A DNA stretch of 64,000 nt from the NCBI RefSeq assembly GCF_027270735.1, contig NZ_JAPWIJ010000008.1:273441-337440 (forward strand), read 5' to 3'. The notes below the pieces were generated by a model. The model ran no database searches and was not told the origin of the DNA. It saw nothing but the letters and a program-made list of their open reading frames with translations. Numbering within the stretch: the first letter of the stretch is position 1; every line of letters begins with the position of its first letter. Shown piece after piece: positions 61,886-64,000 of this stretch. The DNA comes from Rhodococcus ruber (GTDB lineage: Bacteria; Actinomycetota; Actinomycetes; Mycobacteriales; Mycobacteriaceae). The position numbers were made by a program, and so were the translations under genes.

Positions 61886-63954
61886 CCGCATCGATCGGAC
61901 AGTCGATTCGGCGTACCGAGTCCATCGCAAAGGTCACCGGTAGGGCGCGCTACGCCGCGGAACAGCCGCCGGCCGTCGGGCAGTTGTATGCCTGGTACGT
62001 GCCCGCCACGGTTCCGGCCGGTACGGTCGAGCACGTCGAACTCGGTGCCGACCCCGCGGTGCACGCCGTCCTGTGGCACGGCAACGCCGAGAAGCTCGGC
62101 GCGGTCGAGGATGCCGAACTGCATGTGCTGCAGTCGAACACCGTCGCGTACCGCGGCCAGATCGTCGCCGTCGTAGTGGCCGAGACCCTCCAAGCCGCGC
62201 GGGCCGCCGCTGCCCAGGTGCGGGTGCAGTACGCCGACGTCCGTTCTCCCGACAACACGCTGACCGCCGAGCACGGCTCGCTGTACGCGCCCGAGTCTGT
62301 CAACGCAGGGTTTCCCACCGACGTGACCGTAGGCGATCCCGACGCGGCGCTGGCCTCGGCAGAGCATCTCATCGACAACTGGTACTCGACTGCTCCGATG
62401 CACAACAGTCCGATGGAACCGCATGCCACCACTGCCCACTGGTCCGATGGCGTTCTGACACTGTGGGACTCGACGCAGGCACCGTCGGGCGTTCAGGGAG
62501 ATCTGGCCACGGCGTTCGGCCTGGAACCTGAGAACGTTCGCGTGATCGCGGAGAACGTCGGCGGTGGATTCGGAGCGAAGGGCAGCACTCGGCCCAACGC
62601 GGTCCTCGCCGCCATGGCTGCACGGGCCACCGGCGAGACGGTCAAACTGGTCCTGCCGAGGCAGGCTCTGTTCGATGTCGTCGGCTATCGGACCCCGACG
62701 CTCAATCACGTTCGTCTCGGCGCTGATTCGACAGGAACTCTGCAGGCGATCGCGCACGATTCGTTTCAGCAGACCAGCACGATCTTCGAGTTCTGTGAGC
62801 AGACTTCGGAATCGACCCGGCACATCTACGCGGCACCGAACCGGCGCACCACCCACCGACTCGCACAGCTGGACGTCGGAACTCCGCGGTGGATGCGGGC
62901 ACCCGGCGAAGCGCCCGGCATGTTCGCCGTCGAAACGGCGATCGACGAACTGGCTGAGGCGACCGGAATCGATCCGATAGAACTGCGCATCGCGAACGAG
63001 CCCGACGTCGACCCAGCGAGCGGCAACCCGTTCAGCTCACGCAGCGTGGTCCAGTGCCTTCGTGAGGGAGCCGAGAAGTTCGGTTGGGACCGTCGGGTCT
63101 CGACGCCGGGACAGCGCAGAGAAGGCAACGTCCTCGTGGGCATGGGGGTCGCGACGGCGAGTTACCCGGTGCTGATTTCGCCCAGTACCGCGGCGGCACG
63201 CGTGGAGCAGGACGGCTCGATCACGGTGTCCGTCGCCGCGTCGGACATCGGTACCGGTGCGCGGACCGTGCTTCGTCAGATTGCCGCCGATGCTCTCGAG
63301 GTCGATGCAGATACCGTCACAGTCGAACTCGGTGACAGCGCTCTGCCGAAAGCACCTGGAGCCGGCGGATCGTCGGGTACCTCGTCGTGGGGTTGGGCCG
63401 TCACCAAGGTCTGTCATGCGTTGAAGGATCAGGGGCAATTTCGGCCGGGCAACTCGGCCGAGGCGGATACCACCGATGACGTCGAAGGGCAGAAGGAGCT
63501 GGCGCGCATGGCCTTCGGTGCCCAGTTCGCCGAGGTGGCCGTGGACATCGATACCGGTGAGGTGCGGGTGCGGCGGATGCTCGGGGTGTTCGGCATCGGC
63601 GCGGTGATGAATCCGCGGTTGGCCAGGTCTCAGCTCATCGGCGGTATGACGTTCGGGCTCGGGATGGCTTTGATGGAGAGTGGCATCGTCGATCACGAGT
63701 TCGGTGGCTTCGCCAATCACGACCTCGCCGAGTACCACATTCCGGCATGTGCGGACGTCACCGATCTCGAGGCCGTGTGGATCGACGAGGTCGATACAGA
63801 ACTCGCGCCGATGGGCGGCAAGGGAATCGGTGAGATCGGTGCGGTCGGTTCCTCGGCGGCCATCGGTAACGCGGTCTACAACGCCACCGGCGTCCGAGTC
63901 CGCGACCTTCCGATCACCTTGGACAAGGTGCTAGAGCAGCTGCGCCGCATGTGA
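61882..63954 (+). CDS. Molybdenum hydroxylase Mo-cofactor subunit (PaoC-like)
   Basis: 690 residues. Aldehyde oxidase/xanthine dehydrogenase Mo-binding domains with 'ENVGGGFGAKG' near residue 223 and the C-terminal 'GGKGIGEIG' containing the expected catalytic Glu651. About 40 residues shorter than PaoC. It should oxidise aldehydes or N-heterocycles; aldehyde is favoured by the PaoB-like partner. No XdhC/PaoD-type maturation gene lies in the window; it could follow outside. The last 46 bases (63955-64000) show no recognisable feature. Confidence 0.88.
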   Translation: MTASIGQSIRRTESIAKVTGRARYAAEQPPAVGQLYAWYVPATVPAGTVEHVELGADPAVHAVLWHGNAEKLGAVEDAELHVLQSNTVAYRGQIVAVVVAETLQAARAAAAQVRVQYADVRSPDNTLTAEHGSLYAPESVNAGFPTDVTVGDPDAALASAEHLIDNWYSTAPMHNSPMEPHATTAHWSDGVLTLWDSTQAPSGVQGDLATAFGLEPENVRVIAENVGGGFGAKGSTRPNAVLAAMAARATGETVKLVLPRQALFDVVGYRTPTLNHVRLGADSTGTLQAIAHDSFQQTSTIFEFCEQTSESTRHIYAAPNRRTTHRLAQLDVGTPRWMRAPGEAPGMFAVETAIDELAEATGIDPIELRIANEPDVDPASGNPFSSRSVVQCLREGAEKFGWDRRVSTPGQRREGNVLVGMGVATASYPVLISPSTAAARVEQDGSITVSVAASDIGTGARTVLRQIAADALEVDADTVTVELGDSALPKAPGAGGSSGTSSWGWAVTKVCHALKDQGQFRPGNSAEADTTDDVEGQKELARMAFGAQFAEVAVDIDTGEVRVRRMLGVFGIGAVMNPRLARSQLIGGMTFGLGMALMESGIVDHEFGGFANHDLAEYHIPACADVTDLEAVWIDEVDTELAPMGGKGIGEIGAVGSSAAIGNAVYNATGVRVRDLPITLDKVLEQLRRM

Positions 63955-64000
63955 TGCTCCTATGAGTGTCAAGTGGCGGTTTTCTGGGTGAGAAGTTGGA

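Noticed and set aside
63955..64000. Possible insertion-sequence end at the right edge
   Set aside because: The 46 bases are too few to show terminal repeats or a transposase; nothing can be supported.

Overview
The window looks like chromosome from a mycolic-acid actinobacterium, most likely Rhodococcus (R. fascians/Rhodococcoides type). Supporting signs are high GC, frequent GTG starts, a multifunctional Kgd-type 2-oxoglutarate decarboxylase, an F420-dependent LLM oxidoreductase, FadD15- and GulDH-like genes, and a left part collinear with the M. tuberculosis Rv1230c-Rv1239c block (transglycosylase start, DUF1003, MgtE_N/CBS, Rv1234-like protein, lpqY-sugABC, corA). The genus is inferred from protein resemblance and synteny only. 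No rRNA, tRNA, CRISPR array, prophage or complete insertion sequence was seen.

Layout. 1-2000: start of a probable secreted transglycosylase, a DUF1003 protein and an MgtE_N/PRC/CBS protein, all on the minus strand. 2050-8040: a CitE-like lyase, a stress-type membrane protein and the lpqY-sugA-sugB-sugC trehalose-recycling importer. 8045-16400: small secreted protein, MFS exporter, ParB-like protein, metallophosphoesterase, SUFU-domain protein, a lipase-fold protein without its nucleophile, CorA, a PHP phosphoesterase, MarC and a small membrane protein. 16650-22520: NAD-malic enzyme, then an OpuC/ProU-type osmoprotectant importer with a second, divergent substrate-binding lipoprotein. 22475-26560: hydrolase, SDR and Baeyer-Villiger-type monooxygenase operon facing a TetR gene. 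26590-26745: an unusual nested repeat. 26814-36570: kgd, a fused two-unit ABC exporter and an ABC-2 pair.

36680-46380: LLM oxidoreductase, EcsC-like protein, AraC-VOC pair, xi-class GST, acetyltransferase, cold-shock protein, PadR-MFS pair, LCAD-like acyl-CoA dehydrogenase and enoyl-CoA hydratase. 46380-58250: adenine-deaminase-type enzyme, membrane-anchored sulfite-oxidase-family molybdoenzyme, gulonolactone-oxidase-like enzyme, TetR, PLP deaminase/aldolase, TM0106-type RecB-like nuclease/helicase, short alpha/beta hydrolase and FadD15-like ligase. 58500-63954: DEAD-box helicase and a three-gene PaoABC-like molybdenum hydroxylase.

The most unusual non-coding items are a pair of 51-bp units at 26614-26738 with terminal inverted repeats inside a larger inverted repeat, and two 48-bp hairpins (8045-8092 and 44256-44303). 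The hairpins are related, both lie between convergent genes, and they differ by compensatory base changes. Among proteins, the lipase-fold protein with Gln in place of the catalytic Ser and the fused ABC exporter with one degenerate ATP site deserve attention. No clearly new multi-gene system was found. The gene-free gaps are all shorter than 300 bases and are described with their neighbours.
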